A DNA stretch of 64,000 nucleotides from an uncultured Prevotella sp. Lineage in GTDB: Bacteria > Bacteroidota > Bacteroidia > Bacteroidales > Bacteroidaceae. This document shows, piece after piece, positions 17,440 through 27,131 of this stretch (positions are counted from its first letter, which is position 1; each line of letters opens with the position of its first letter). The translations under genes were made by a program, and so were the position numbers. The stretch covers positions 1-64,000 of the forward strand of contig CAMYVQ010000010.1 in the NCBI GenBank assembly GCA_947302435.1, given 5' to 3'. The notes beneath the pieces are model-generated. The model did not search any database, was not told the origin of the DNA, and was given only the letters and a program-made list of their open reading frames with translations.

Positions 17440-18468
17440 TTATTCTGTAATCTCTCCGCGTATACTTCTTTGCATATACTTTCGCACCATTTCGGGATCG
17501 TCGTAGTGTGACTGTAGGAACATGAGCTTCGTGACGGCACTCTCCACTGTTGAGTCATAACCGCTGATAACCCCTGCTTCCTTCAGTTGGTAGCCCGTGT
17601 CGTAACGTCCCATCTCTACGCGCCCTTGCAGACACTGGCTGATGTTGATGATCACTTTTCCACGGCGTGTTCCCTCTTTCAGTGCGCTGATGAGCCAGGG
17701 ATTTTGTGGCGCATTGCCCGAGCCGAAAGTGCGCATCACGATAGAGCGAAGATTGGGTGTGGCAATGATGTGTCGGATCAAATCTTCGCGCACACCAGGG
17801 AACAGCGAGAAGATGATGACGTTGTTGTCGAGTCTGAAGTGTGGCTTCATGGACTTCGTGAAATCGGGCTTACGAATCAGTTCTTCATGGTAGGTGATAT
17901 TTACACCGGCATCGGCCAGATGCGGATAATTGAACGACTCGAAGGCGTTGAACTCGTCGGCACTCTGTTTTGTGGTGCGGTTGCCGCGCATTAGGTGTCC
18001 GTTGAAGTAAATGCCCACTTCGGGCACCATGGCGGTACCGTCCTGATGGCGTGCAGCGGCTATCTCTATTGAAGTGATGAGATTTTCCTTGCCATCGGTG
18101 CGCAACTGTCCGATAGGCAGTTGTGAGCCAGTAAAGATGACGGGCTTGGTGAGATTCTCCAGCATGTAGCTCAAAGCCGATGCCGTATAGGCCATGGTAT
18201 CGGTGCCATGAAGCACCACGAAGCCGTCGTATTGGGCGTAGCGGTCGGCAATGATATGCGAAAGATCCGTCCATCGTTCGGGCGACATGTCGCTCGAATC
18301 GATAGGCGGAAAGAACTGGTAAGTCTCTATCTGTGTGTCGAACTGTTTCAGCTCAGGCACTTTGTGCAGCAGGTGCTCAAAGTTGAAAGGCTCGAGCGCC
18401 TTGGTCTGCGGATTGCGGTCCATACCGATGGTGCCGCCTGTATAGATGAGAAGTACCTTGCTTTGCAT
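17440..18468 (-). CDS. ansA: Type I L-asparaginase
   Basis: Hydrolyses asparagine to aspartate and ammonia. The 342-residue protein has the first catalytic threonine in YTGGTIGM (9-16) and the second in VVLHGTDTMAYTASAL, both signatures of the family. No signal peptide precedes the first motif, consistent with the cytosolic type I enzyme. It starts 3 bases after the sugar kinase gene, so the two are probably one message. Confidence 0.94.
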   Translation of the reverse strand: MQSKVLLIYTGGTIGMDRNPQTKALEPFNFEHLLHKVPELKQFDTQIETYQFFPPIDSSDMSPERWTDLSHIIADRYAQYDGFVVLHGTDTMAYTASALSYMLENLTKPVIFTGSQLPIGQLRTDGKENLITSIEIAAARHQDGTAMVPEVGIYFNGHLMRGNRTTKQSADEFNAFESFNYPHLADAGVNITYHEELIRKPDFTKSMKPHFRLDNNVIIFSLFPGVREDLIRHIIATPNLRSIVMRTFGSGNAPQNPWLISALKEGTRRGKVIINISQCLQGRVEMGRYDTGYQLKEAGVISGYDSTVESAVTKLMFLQSHYDDPEMVRKYMQRSIRGEITE

Positions 18469-18471
18469 GCT

Positions 18472-19521
18472 TTAGATGGTTACCTTATAGAGCGAATCGG
18501 TGTTATAGTCGCCGTTGACCACAGCCATGATTTCATCGTTGGTGGCCAAGTTGAAGTCGCCTGGTATGGTGTTCTTCAGCGCGGCGGCGGCCAATGCATA
18601 GTTCAGCTTCATCTGCTCGTCGTCGGGGAAGGCCGAGAGCGAGTGCAACAGTCCGGCCATGAAAGCATCGCCTACGCCGACGGGATCCACCACGTCGGGA
18701 ATGTCGTAGATGGGAGCCTGTAGAAGTTCTCCGCTGGTCCATAGCAGGGCAGTCAGTGTGTGATGGCTTGATGCCACCATGTTTCGCATACCCATGAGCC
18801 ATCGCTGGCAACGGGGGAACTCACGGTGCAGGTCGTCGAACCATTCACCATATTCCTCCATCTGCATCTCGAAGTTGGAGTCTGTGGCCGTGAAAGGAGG
18901 CTGCTGGCGCTCGCAAATCCATTCGAACTCGATGGCATCGCCAAACATCATGTCGCAGCGGCTGAGCATTTTCTTCAATGTAGCGCGTGGTTCGGCTCCG
19001 TACTTCCACAGGTTCTTGCGATAGTTGATGTCATAGGAAATCTTGATGCCCAGCTCGTCAGCAATGTCAAGAGCCTCAAAGGTAGCATCGGCGGCGTTCT
19101 GCGAGATGGCGGCGGTGATGCCCGACACATGCAGAATGTCGGCATCCTTCAGAATCTCTCTCCAGGGAATCATTCCCGGCTTCAATTCGTAATAGGATGA
19201 GCCGTTGCGGTCGTAGATGACCTTCGAGGCACGCATGCCTGCTGCCGGCTCCAAATAATAGGTGCCGATGCGTGTGCCCCCATAGAGCACGCGGCGGGTG
19301 TTGACACCCAGTTGCATCAGGTTCTGTGTGGCGGCGTGCCCGATGGCATTGTCGGGCAGACGGGTGATGTATTCCACGTTGTCGCCCAATGTGGCTAATG
19401 AGACGGCCACGTTGGCCTCGCTGCCACCATATTTACTTGTGAACATGTCGCCCTGCGTCAGTCGCATGTGGTCGGGCTTTGAGAAACGGAGCAACAGCTC
19501 ACCGAAAGTTACGATTTTCAT
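18472..19521 (-). CDS. PfkB-family sugar kinase, probably 2-keto-3-deoxygluconate kinase
   Basis: A 349-residue ribokinase-fold kinase. The N terminus has TFGELLLRFSKPDH and the substrate-binding GGSEANVAVSLATLG; the C terminus has the DPVGVGDAFMAGLL signature with the catalytic Asp. The N-terminal GELLLRFS plus the long insert (about 190-260) resemble KdgK-type kinases of Bacteroidetes, which phosphorylate keto-deoxygluconate from uronate degradation. The exact sugar is an inference. No pectin or uronate genes are adjacent. Confidence 0.82.
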   Translation of the reverse strand: MKIVTFGELLLRFSKPDHMRLTQGDMFTSKYGGSEANVAVSLATLGDNVEYITRLPDNAIGHAATQNLMQLGVNTRRVLYGGTRIGTYYLEPAAGMRASKVIYDRNGSSYYELKPGMIPWREILKDADILHVSGITAAISQNAADATFEALDIADELGIKISYDINYRKNLWKYGAEPRATLKKMLSRCDMMFGDAIEFEWICERQQPPFTATDSNFEMQMEEYGEWFDDLHREFPRCQRWLMGMRNMVASSHHTLTALLWTSGELLQAPIYDIPDVVDPVGVGDAFMAGLLHSLSAFPDDEQMKLNYALAAAALKNTIPGDFNLATNDEIMAVVNGDYNTDSLYKVTI

Positions 19522-19548
19522 TGTTATAGTTTTTTGGGGTTGGTTTTT

Positions 19549-21765
19549 TTAGATTCTTTCCACTTGTTTTACGCCTTTCACCGTCCTGAGCTTCTTGATG
19601 AGCGACTCCAGACGTGTGTTGTCGTTGATCATGATGACGAGATTGCCACGGAAAAGGCCGTCGTTCGAGTCGATATTGATGCTTCGTAGCACAAGTTTCT
19701 CATCTTTTGAGATAATGCTCGTCAGATTGTTCACAATGCCTAAGTCATCATTACCGATGATGCGTAGCGTGATGCTGTATTGCGACGACCCTTTCCCGCT
19801 CCATTTCGCTTTTACGATACGATAACCGAAACGCCGGCGCATCTCGTGGGCGTTGGGACAGTCGCAACGGTGTATCTTGATGCCACCGCCTGCGGTGACG
19901 AATCCGAACACGTCGTCGCCATAGATGGGGTTACAGCATTTGGCCAGTTGGTAGTCGATGCCTTTCAGGTTTTTGTCGATGACGAGCACGTCGTCATTCT
20001 GACCGCCCACAGGGGACTGATGCTCTTCAAGCACAAACTCGTCAGCCGAACGTGTCATGGTACTGCGGTCTCCGCTCTGTACCCGTTCGCCCTGTTGCAG
20101 TTCCTGATACTTGTCGAGGATGGTGGCCATGTCGAGCGTATTGGCTGCAATGTCACGGTAGAAATCGCTGGCCTCCTTGTAGCCCAGCTTTTTCATGGTG
20201 CGCATCATGAGGCTTTCGTCCTGTTCAATCTTGCGGTTGCGGAATTTGCGTTCCAGCATCTCCTTCACCATCAGGGCCTCTTTCTGCTGTGTCTCTTTCA
20301 GGGCCAGACGTATTTTGGCTTTGGCACGTGAGGTCTTGACAATGTTGAGCCACTCTTGCTTGGGCTTCTGTGTTGACGAAGTAAGAATCTCTACCTGATC
20401 GCCAGATTGCAGTTCCTGACGGAAAGTGACAACCTTTCCATTGATGCGTGCGCCCGTGCAGGCACTACCTACTTTTGAGTGTATATGGTAGGCCATGTCG
20501 AGCACAGTGGCTCCTTTTCGGAATTTCAGCAAGTCGCCCTTAGGAGTGAAGACATAAACCTCTTCCTCCTTGAGTTCCATCTGGAACTGCTCCATGGCAT
20601 CGATGCCCTCGCTGGCATTCTCCAGCATCTGACGGATGCTTGAGAGCCATTCGTCCATACCTCCTCCTTCGGCCTTTACGCCTTTGTAACGCCAATGGGC
20701 TGCCACACCACGCTCGGCCACCTCATCCATTCGCTCGGTTCTGATCTGTACTTCGACCCATTTCTGTTGCGGACCGAGCACGGTGATGTGCAGACTTTCG
20801 TAACCGTTTGATTTTGGTACGGAAAGCCAGTCGCGCATGCGCTTGGGGTTCGAGGTGTACATGTCGGTGATGATGGCGAAGGTCTGCCAGCAGCATTGTT
20901 TCTCTTTTTCCAAAGGACAATCAATGATGATACGGATGGCAAAGAGGTCGTAGACACCCTCGAAGGCGCACTTCTGCTTCTTCATCTTCTGCCAGATGCT
21001 GTGTATCGACTTGGTGCGCCCTTTCATGTGAAACTTCAGACCAGCAGCCTTCAATTTCTCTTCGATAGGGCCGATGAAGTCCTTGATATAGGCATCGCGC
21101 GCCTGTTTGGTGGCATTCAGTTTTTCCTTGATATGATAGTATGCATCGTGCTCTAAATACTTCAGCGACAGGTCTTCGAGTTCGCTTTTCAGTTTGTAGA
21201 GACCTAACTTGTGTGCCAAGGGTGCATAGAGGTAGGCGGCTTCCTGACTCACCTCCTTCTTAGCCTCTTCGTTTTTGGTATCGCGTATCTGTCTCATCAG
21301 ATTCACACGGTCGCCAATCATGATGAGGATGACACGCATGTCCTCGGCAAAAGAGAGCAACAGATTTCGGAAGTTCTCACTTTCCACCGCAGGATTCTTC
21401 TTGTAGAGTTCCTGTATGCGTTCCAATCCGTGTAGGATACGTGCCACAGAAGTACCGTAGTCGGCTTCAATCTGCTCAATGGTGATGAGCCGTTGCTCTA
21501 CGCCTGGTCGTAGCATGATGGCCAATACGGCATCGCGTCGCAATCCAATCTCTTCGACCACCAATTTGGCTGTCTGCAAGGCAAGGAGAATCGGGTTCAG
21601 GCAGAACACGTCGCGTTGCACCTGTCCCTCCTCAATGGCTGTAAGCAGGTGTCGTCTTAGCCGTTCCGCATCGCCCTCTTCAAGTGTGTTGGCCACCAAG
21701 GACTTCAATTCGGAATACAGGCCGAGAGCTTCTTCTTTTTCTTTTGGGGTGAATATTTCGGTCAC
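19549..21765 (-). CDS. RelA/SpoT homologue with degenerate hydrolase motif
   Basis: Makes the alarmone (p)ppGpp from ATP and GDP/GTP. The 738-residue protein has the long RSH layout: N-terminal HD-type domain (1-180), synthetase (about 230-350, with DLFAIRIIID, SVPKSNGYESLH and VEVQIRTERMDEVAERG), TGS (VYVFTPKGDLL onward) and a C-terminal ACT domain (from about 665). The hydrolase centre is ruined: LLHDVVED of active enzymes reads MLRPGVEQ at 84-91, and the earlier HP motif is NP at 57-58. It is therefore probably synthetase-only, like RelA. It lies 2 bases after metY. Confidence 0.93.
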   Translation of the reverse strand: MTEIFTPKEKEEALGLYSELKSLVANTLEEGDAERLRRHLLTAIEEGQVQRDVFCLNPILLALQTAKLVVEEIGLRRDAVLAIMLRPGVEQRLITIEQIEADYGTSVARILHGLERIQELYKKNPAVESENFRNLLLSFAEDMRVILIMIGDRVNLMRQIRDTKNEEAKKEVSQEAAYLYAPLAHKLGLYKLKSELEDLSLKYLEHDAYYHIKEKLNATKQARDAYIKDFIGPIEEKLKAAGLKFHMKGRTKSIHSIWQKMKKQKCAFEGVYDLFAIRIIIDCPLEKEKQCCWQTFAIITDMYTSNPKRMRDWLSVPKSNGYESLHITVLGPQQKWVEVQIRTERMDEVAERGVAAHWRYKGVKAEGGGMDEWLSSIRQMLENASEGIDAMEQFQMELKEEEVYVFTPKGDLLKFRKGATVLDMAYHIHSKVGSACTGARINGKVVTFRQELQSGDQVEILTSSTQKPKQEWLNIVKTSRAKAKIRLALKETQQKEALMVKEMLERKFRNRKIEQDESLMMRTMKKLGYKEASDFYRDIAANTLDMATILDKYQELQQGERVQSGDRSTMTRSADEFVLEEHQSPVGGQNDDVLVIDKNLKGIDYQLAKCCNPIYGDDVFGFVTAGGGIKIHRCDCPNAHEMRRRFGYRIVKAKWSGKGSSQYSITLRIIGNDDLGIVNNLTSIISKDEKLVLRSINIDSNDGLFRGNLVIMINDNTRLESLIKKLRTVKGVKQVERI

Positions 21766-21767
21766 GA

Positions 21768-23051
21768 CTAAATCTTATTCAGTGCTTGTTGAATGTCGTT
21801 AAGCAGGTCATCGACATCTTCGATGCCTACTGACAGACGGATCAGGTCGGGGGCTACGCCTGCCTGAAGCAGCTGTTCGTCGCTGAGTTGGCGATGGGTG
21901 TGGCTTGCAGGGTGGAGCACGCAAGTACGTGCATCAGCCACATGGGTCACGATACAGATAAGCTTGAGCGAATCCATGAAGCGGATGGCTGTTTCGCGTG
22001 TACCCTTCAATCCGAAAGCAATCACACCGCACGATCCGTCGGGCAGATATTTCTGTGCCAGCTCATGGTCTTTGTTGTCTTTCAACCCGCTGTAATTCAC
22101 CCATGCCACGCGCTCGTCCTTCTGAAGGAACTCAGCTATCTTCTGGGCGTTCTCACAATGGCGTTTCATGCGCAAGTGAAGAGTCTCAAGTCCCAAGTTC
22201 AGCAAAAACGCATTATGGGGCGAAGGAATCGAACCGAGATCTCGCATCAGTTGGGCCACAAGCTTCGTCATATAGGCCATCTTGCCGAAAGCCTTGGTGT
22301 AGGTAAGTCCGTGATAGGAGTCGTCGGGGGTGCAGAGGCCAGGGAACTTATCGGCATGGGCATCCCAGTCGAAATTTCCGCTGTCAACGACGCAACCGCC
22401 TACCTGAGTGGCGTGGCCGTCCATGTATTTCGTTGTGGAGTGGGTCACGATGTCGGCTCCCCATTCGAAGGGGCGGCAGTTGATGGGGGTGGGGAAGGTG
22501 TTGTCGACAATGAGAGGAACGCCATGCTTATGGGCGATGCGGGCGAACTTCTCGATGTCGAGCACATGACAACCGGGGTTCGAGATGGTCTCACCAAACA
22601 AAGCCTTGGTGTTGGGGCGGAAAGCCTTGTCAATGACTTCCTCTGGGTCATTCTGATTGATGAAAGTACACTCGATGCCGAGTTTCTTGAGTGTCACGCC
22701 GAAGAGGTTGTAGGTGCCGCCGTAGATCTCGTTAGAAGTCACGATATGGTCGCCTGCCTCACAAATGTTAAACACAGCATAGAAATTGGCAGCCTGTCCG
22801 CTTGAGGTGAGCATGGCACCGATGCCACCTTCCAACTCAGCAATCTTGCTGGCTACGGCATCGTTGGTGGGGTTTTGCAGTCGGGTGTAGAAATAGCCCT
22901 CCTTCTTCAGGTCAAAGAGGTCGGCCATCTCTTCTGTATTATCATATTTGAAAGTTGTGCTCTGATAGATTGGAAGCACACGCGATTCTCCGTTTTTGGG
23001 TTTCCATCCAGCTTGCACGCAAAGTGTTGCTGATTTCAGTTTCTTTTCCAT
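21768..23051 (-). CDS. metY: O-acetylhomoserine sulfhydrylase (aminocarboxypropyltransferase)
   Basis: Makes homocysteine (or cysteine) from O-acetyl amino acid and sulfide, with pyridoxal phosphate. The 427-residue protein has the Cys/Met metabolism PLP signature HSTTKYMDGHATQVGG with the Schiff-base Lys208, plus the QSTTFKYDNTEEMADLF and FYTRLQNPTNDAVASKIAELEGG segments. The longer-than-MetB length and the central insertion after the PLP lysine are typical of MetY. It heads the minus-strand run metY-RSH-sugar kinase-ansA. Confidence 0.93.
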   Translation of the reverse strand: MEKKLKSATLCVQAGWKPKNGESRVLPIYQSTTFKYDNTEEMADLFDLKKEGYFYTRLQNPTNDAVASKIAELEGGIGAMLTSSGQAANFYAVFNICEAGDHIVTSNEIYGGTYNLFGVTLKKLGIECTFINQNDPEEVIDKAFRPNTKALFGETISNPGCHVLDIEKFARIAHKHGVPLIVDNTFPTPINCRPFEWGADIVTHSTTKYMDGHATQVGGCVVDSGNFDWDAHADKFPGLCTPDDSYHGLTYTKAFGKMAYMTKLVAQLMRDLGSIPSPHNAFLLNLGLETLHLRMKRHCENAQKIAEFLQKDERVAWVNYSGLKDNKDHELAQKYLPDGSCGVIAFGLKGTRETAIRFMDSLKLICIVTHVADARTCVLHPASHTHRQLSDEQLLQAGVAPDLIRLSVGIEDVDDLLNDIQQALNKI

Positions 23052-23083
23052 GATGTCGGTTGTATTGTTTGACTTTTATTGTG

Positions 23084-23091
23084 CAAATGTA
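23084..23091 (-). promoter_or_regulatory. Putative -7 box for metY
   Basis: TACATTTG on the minus strand fits TAnnTTTG, 32 bases ahead of the metY ATG. No good upstream TTG element is visible. Confidence 0.45.
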
Positions 23092-23183
23092 CATAAAATA
23101 ATTGAATAAAAAGTCTGTCAGAATGAAAAACTGTAATAAATACCCTTAAAAGCTGATATAATTATATTTTCTTTGTTGAATTG

Positions 23184-23215
23184 TTGGTTGGTTAAATGGA
23201 AAATTTGTAACTTTG
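23184..23215 (+). promoter_or_regulatory. Promoter of leuB
   Basis: TTGG (23184-23187), 20 bases, then TAACTTTG (23208-23215). It matches the Bacteroidetes consensus and predicts a leader of about 40 bases. No leader peptide or attenuator-like structure fits in that length. Confidence 0.7.
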
Positions 23216-23261
23216 CGCATCAATTTGATGACAAATTGAAAGTAATACACAAAATTAAATT

Positions 23262-24323
23262 ATGAAACTTAAAATTGCAGTGCTTTCCGGAGATGGAATA
23301 GGGCCGGAGATTATGAGACAGGGGGTTGATGTAATGAATGCTATTGCAGACAAATTCAACCATGAGTTTGAGTTCGAAGAAGCTATTTGTGGCGCTCATG
23401 CCATTGACCTCGTGGGCAATCCCTATCCTGATGCCACCCATGAGATATGCATGAAGGCCGATGCCGTGCTTTTTGCCGCTGTTGGTGACTTGCGTTTTGA
23501 CAACAATCCTACGGCTAAGGTGCGTCCTGAGCAGGGCTTGCTGGCCATGCGCAAGAAGCTTGGCCTGTTTGCCAATGTGCGCCCGGTTGCAACTTTCGAC
23601 TGTCTGATCCATAAGTCTCCCTTGAAGGATGAACTGCTGAAAGGAGCTGATTTCGTCGTGATTCGTGAGTTGACGGGCGGTATGTACTTTGGTGAAAAAT
23701 ATCAGGATAATGATAAAGCATACGACACCGATATCTATACGCGCCCTGAGATTGAGCGAATCCTGAAAGTGGCTTTTGAAATGGCACAGAAACGAAAGAA
23801 GCACCTCACGGTGGTCGACAAGGCCAATGTATTGGCATCGAGCCGTTTATGGCGACAGATTGCAAAAGAAATGGAGCCTCAATATCCGGACGTTGCAACT
23901 GACTATATGTTCATTGACAATGCCTCGATGCGCGTGCTGACAGAGCCTCGGTTCTTCGATGTCATTGTCACGGAAAACACTTTCGGTGACATTCTCACTG
24001 ATGAGACTTCATGCATCACAGGTTCCATGGGACTTCAGCCTTCGTCTTCCTTGGGTGAGCATACACCGCTCTTCGAGCCTGTACATGGATCGTGGCCTCA
24101 AGCAGCCGGCCAGAATATTGCCAATCCTTTGGCGCAGATTCTTTCTGCGGCCATGCTCCTTGAACATTTTGGACTGAACGAAGAGGGCACTATGATTCGT
24201 AAGGCTGTCGATGCGTCGTTGGCAGAGAATGTGCGTACACCCGAAATCCAAGTGGAGGGCGGAAAAAAATATGGTACTAAGGAAGTAGGCCAATGGATTG
24301 TGGACTACATTCGTAAACAATAA
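23262..24323 (+). CDS. leuB: 3-isopropylmalate dehydrogenase
   Basis: Oxidises and decarboxylates 3-isopropylmalate in leucine synthesis, using NAD. The 353-residue protein has the N-terminal [17 protein letters not shown], the substrate arginine region [20 protein letters not shown], the metal-binding stretch around [13 protein letters not shown], and [20 protein letters not shown]. Leu9x residues typical of the isopropylmalate group rather than isocitrate enzymes are present in the LGLFANVRP stretch. It stands alone between divergent metY and convergent nth; leuACD are not in the window. Confidence 0.94.
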   Translation: MKLKIAVLSGDGIGPEIMRQGVDVMNAIADKFNHEFEFEEAICGAHAIDLVGNPYPDATHEICMKADAVLFAAVGDLRFDNNPTAKVRPEQGLLAMRKKLGLFANVRPVATFDCLIHKSPLKDELLKGADFVVIRELTGGMYFGEKYQDNDKAYDTDIYTRPEIERILKVAFEMAQKRKKHLTVVDKANVLASSRLWRQIAKEMEPQYPDVATDYMFIDNASMRVLTEPRFFDVIVTENTFGDILTDETSCITGSMGLQPSSSLGEHTPLFEPVHGSWPQAAGQNIANPLAQILSAAMLLEHFGLNEEGTMIRKAVDASLAENVRTPEIQVEGGKKYGTKEVGQWIVDYIRKQ

Positions 24324-24349
24324 AGTCGGTTTTTGGAACGAAGTTCAGT

Positions 24350-24424
24350 CGTTTTACAAACTCGTCGACTTTGTCGGACAAACTCGACGAGTTTGTGTCA
24401 CAAAGTCGACGAGTTTGTAAAACG
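24350..24424. repeat. Three-unit nested palindrome between leuB and nth
   Basis: Arms 24350-24374 and 24400-24424 are perfect 25-bp reverse complements. Inside them lie three copies of a 19-bp near-palindrome at 24356-24374, 24378-24396 and 24400-24418, spaced exactly 22 bp with 3-base spacers. The consensus is ACAAASTCGWCGASTTTGT. The middle copy is a full palindrome by itself. It sits in the 174-base gap between convergent leuB and nth and could form one long or one short hairpin. It may act as a two-way terminator, though no clear T-run flanks it. Confidence 0.85.
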
Positions 24425-24497
24425 GTTGAAAATCGATGATTTTTCCATTCTTCACAATCGTTGAAATAAACGTTGTAAAGAACTCATTGGACTCACC

Positions 24498-25151
24498 TTA
24501 CTTGGATAGGCGGGAACCTTCCATCAGCTTTGGGCAAAGGTGGGATAAGTCGCATTTCTCACAATGAGGGCGTTGGGAAGTGCAGACGTAGCGGCCATGT
24601 AGGAGCAGCCAGTGATGAGCCCGTGGAATCATGTCGGTGGGAATATTCTTCATCAGTGACTGTTCCACTTTGTAGGGTGTATTATCGGTCTTGGACACAA
24701 GCCCCAGACGATGGCTGACACGGAACACATGCGTGTCGACGGCCATTGTCGAACGCCCGAAGGCAACAGCCTGTATGACGTTTGCCGTCTTGCGTCCCAC
24801 GCCGGGCAATCGGAGCAACTGATCCATGTCAGAGGGTACTTCGCCCCCAAAGCTTTCCATCAGTTTACGCGACATGTCGTATAGATGCTTTGCCTTGGCG
24901 TTAGGGTAGGAGACACTCTTAATATATTCAAAGATTTCGTCAACCTCACTTTCGCTCATTGCTTTGGCATCAGGGAAACGGCGGAATAATTCGGGAGTGA
25001 CTTGGTTGATACGCTTGTCGGTGCATTGGGCACTCAGGATTACCGCTACAAGCAGCTGGAACACGCTTCCGAACTCCAGTTCGGTAGTCACTTCCGGCAT
25101 CTGGGTGGCAAAGTAGTCCAATACCTTCTGATAACGTTCTTTGCGAGTCAT
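24498..25151 (-). CDS. nth: Endonuclease III
   Basis: DNA glycosylase/AP lyase removing oxidised pyrimidines in base-excision repair. The 217-residue protein has the helix-hairpin-helix LPGVGRKTANV with catalytic Lys121, the catalytic Asp139 in VDTHVFRVSHRLGL, and the C-terminal 4Fe-4S loop with the exact spacing C-x6-C-x2-C-x5-C (CTSQRPHCEKCDLSHLC). It is the last gene of a minus-strand run and follows fbp by 15 bases. Confidence 0.96.
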   Translation of the reverse strand: MTRKERYQKVLDYFATQMPEVTTELEFGSVFQLLVAVILSAQCTDKRINQVTPELFRRFPDAKAMSESEVDEIFEYIKSVSYPNAKAKHLYDMSRKLMESFGGEVPSDMDQLLRLPGVGRKTANVIQAVAFGRSTMAVDTHVFRVSHRLGLVSKTDNTPYKVEQSLMKNIPTDMIPRAHHWLLLHGRYVCTSQRPHCEKCDLSHLCPKLMEGSRLSK

Positions 25152-25166
25152 GGGAAAAACAGGTTG

Positions 25167-27131
25167 TTAGTTGCGTTTCTCTTTGATGATGCCGTGACGG
25201 TAGGCGTAGAGCAGCCGTTTCAGGTCTTCTATCTGTGCCCTGAGTTCCCGGCCCTTGTCGGTGTCGGCAACGAGCATGCGGTGGGTCGACATTTCGACAA
25301 TCTGTGTAGTCGATTTGATGTCAGTGCCTCGCAGGATTGCGTCTTGGGTACTCGTGAAAGGCTCATGCTGGACAAGCTGGAAACCACGGCTGTGATAGAC
25401 GAGCGTATAGCCTGCGATACCTGTCTCGGAATGATAGGCTTCGGAAAAGCCGCCGTCGATGACCATCAAGCGACCGCCAGCCTTGATGGGGTTCTCACCC
25501 TTGGAGGCATGCACGGGAACATGGCCATTGATGATGTGGCGGTTGTCCCCCTTGATGCCAAAGGCATCGAGAATACGGTCGCACACCTCGGCAGAGTTGC
25601 GCAGTTGGAAATAGTAGCCCTTTTCTTCCTTGAAGGTGGCAACGTCTGTCAGGAAATACCGCTCAAAGGTGGCCATCTTCGACTTGTCGAACAGGGGCGA
25701 ATCCTTGCCGCACCACAAGTACAGGAAATAGTCTTTGGCATATTGCTTCAAGTCGTTAGGCGTATCGTTCTGGAAGGCAGCACGCACCAACTGACCGATA
25801 TATTTCATAAGCGATAGTCCGGCATAACGCTGACCGAGGATTTCAACCTCCTTGAGTGTACCGTCGGCATTGAGCGGTATGGAGGCATGGAAGAGCAGGT
25901 TTTGGTTGCAGATGTTGTACATGCAGCCGTGGCTGAGTATGGTACGGATATGCTTGCGCAGCTTCTCGCTGACACGGAACGAGTGATGGAGCTTTTTCAT
26001 CAGGTCTGTCTCTTCTGGTGTCATTTCCGAAGGATGTTTCGGGTCGATTGTGGGGAAGTTGCACGATTTCATGTCGTAGGCCACGCCGTCGATGGTGCAG
26101 GTCTGCTTTTCAAAGTCGATATGTTCGAGCAGACAGCGGTCTTCCATCTTCCATTCGGGACGGCGATGGAAAATATCAGCCTCCTGCTTGAACTGGATGA
26201 CAGAGATGGCCTTGTGCATCTTGGCAGTCAGCAAGAGGGTTTTCTCGTCCATCTTGGCATCTTTGAGCAGCTTGGGAATGAACTCGGTGCAGGGGTCGTC
26301 ACCGTATGTCTCCAAGGCAAAGGTGGCCAGCGGCACAAGGTTGATGCCATAGCCTTCCTCAAGCGTTGTCAAATTGGCATAGCGGAGCGAGAGTCGCAAT
26401 ACATTGCATATACAGGCATCATTGCCGGCAGAAGCACCCATCCAAAGCATATCGTGATTGCCCCACTGTATATCCCAGGAATGGTACTGACGGAGCGTGT
26501 CGAGAATGATGTGGGCACCGGAGCCACGGTCGTAGATGTCGCCGAGAATATGCAGCTGGTCAATGGCCAGACGATGAATGACATTGCAGATGGCAATAAT
26601 AAAATCGTCGGCGCGTCCCGTGGAGATAATCGTATCTACGATAACGGCCACGTATGCTGCCTTGTCCTGGTCTTCGGAACGCTCATGGAGCAATTCCTCG
26701 ATGATGTATGAAAACTCTTCGGGAAGCGATTTGCGAACCTTGGAACGAGTATATTTCGAGGACATCTCACGACAAACCTTGACCAGTTGGTGGATGGTGA
26801 TATGATACCAGTCGTCTATATCCTGCTCAACGGCTTTGATGAGTTCCAGCTTCTGTTCAGGATAGTAGATGAGCGTACACAGTTCCTTCTTTTCGGTCTC
26901 ACGAATCGTGTTGCCGAAAATCTCCGTTACCTTGCGCTTGATGTTGCCCGATGCATTTTTAAGTATATGGATGAAAGCTTCGTGCTCACCGTGGATGTCG
27001 GCCAAGAAGTGCTCGGTTCCCTTGGGAAGGTTCTGAATGGCTTCTAAGTTGATGACCTCACCAGCTGCGTCTGCAATGGTGGGAAAGGTATTGGATAGTA
27101 GATTCAGGTAACGCTCTTCGTTGTTGTTCAT
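25167..27131 (-). CDS. fbp: Fructose-1,6-bisphosphatase, class III
   Basis: Gluconeogenic phosphatase. The 654-residue protein is the large class III type known from Firmicutes and Bacteroidetes. It has the metallophosphoesterase metal motifs LADIHGEHEAF, ILGDIYDRGSGAH and QWGNHDMLWMG in order, and the later NGHVPVHASKGENP. It overlaps the upstream glycosyltransferase-like gene by 4 bases (start and stop share ATGA), so translation is probably coupled. Confidence 0.95.
   Translation of the reverse strand: MNNNEERYLNLLSNTFPTIADAAGEVINLEAIQNLPKGTEHFLADIHGEHEAFIHILKNASGNIKRKVTEIFGNTIRETEKKELCTLIYYPEQKLELIKAVEQDIDDWYHITIHQLVKVCREMSSKYTRSKVRKSLPEEFSYIIEELLHERSEDQDKAAYVAVIVDTIISTGRADDFIIAICNVIHRLAIDQLHILGDIYDRGSGAHIILDTLRQYHSWDIQWGNHDMLWMGASAGNDACICNVLRLSLRYANLTTLEEGYGINLVPLATFALETYGDDPCTEFIPKLLKDAKMDEKTLLLTAKMHKAISVIQFKQEADIFHRRPEWKMEDRCLLEHIDFEKQTCTIDGVAYDMKSCNFPTIDPKHPSEMTPEETDLMKKLHHSFRVSEKLRKHIRTILSHGCMYNICNQNLLFHASIPLNADGTLKEVEILGQRYAGLSLMKYIGQLVRAAFQNDTPNDLKQYAKDYFLYLWCGKDSPLFDKSKMATFERYFLTDVATFKEEKGYYFQLRNSAEVCDRILDAFGIKGDNRHIINGHVPVHASKGENPIKAGGRLMVIDGGFSEAYHSETGIAGYTLVYHSRGFQLVQHEPFTSTQDAILRGTDIKSTTQIVEMSTHRMLVADTDKGRELRAQIEDLKRLLYAYRHGIIKEKRN

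Noticed and set aside
21888..22805. 305-codon plus-strand open frame
   Set aside because: Antisense to metY, which has full family motifs; the composition is that of a reverse-complement shadow.
24356..24418. Possible short CRISPR-like array (three repeats of 19 bp)
   Set aside because: Spacers are only 3 bases, each repeat is a full palindrome, and no cas genes are present.
25887..26711. 274-codon plus-strand open frame
   Set aside because: Antisense to fbp, which has all class III motifs.
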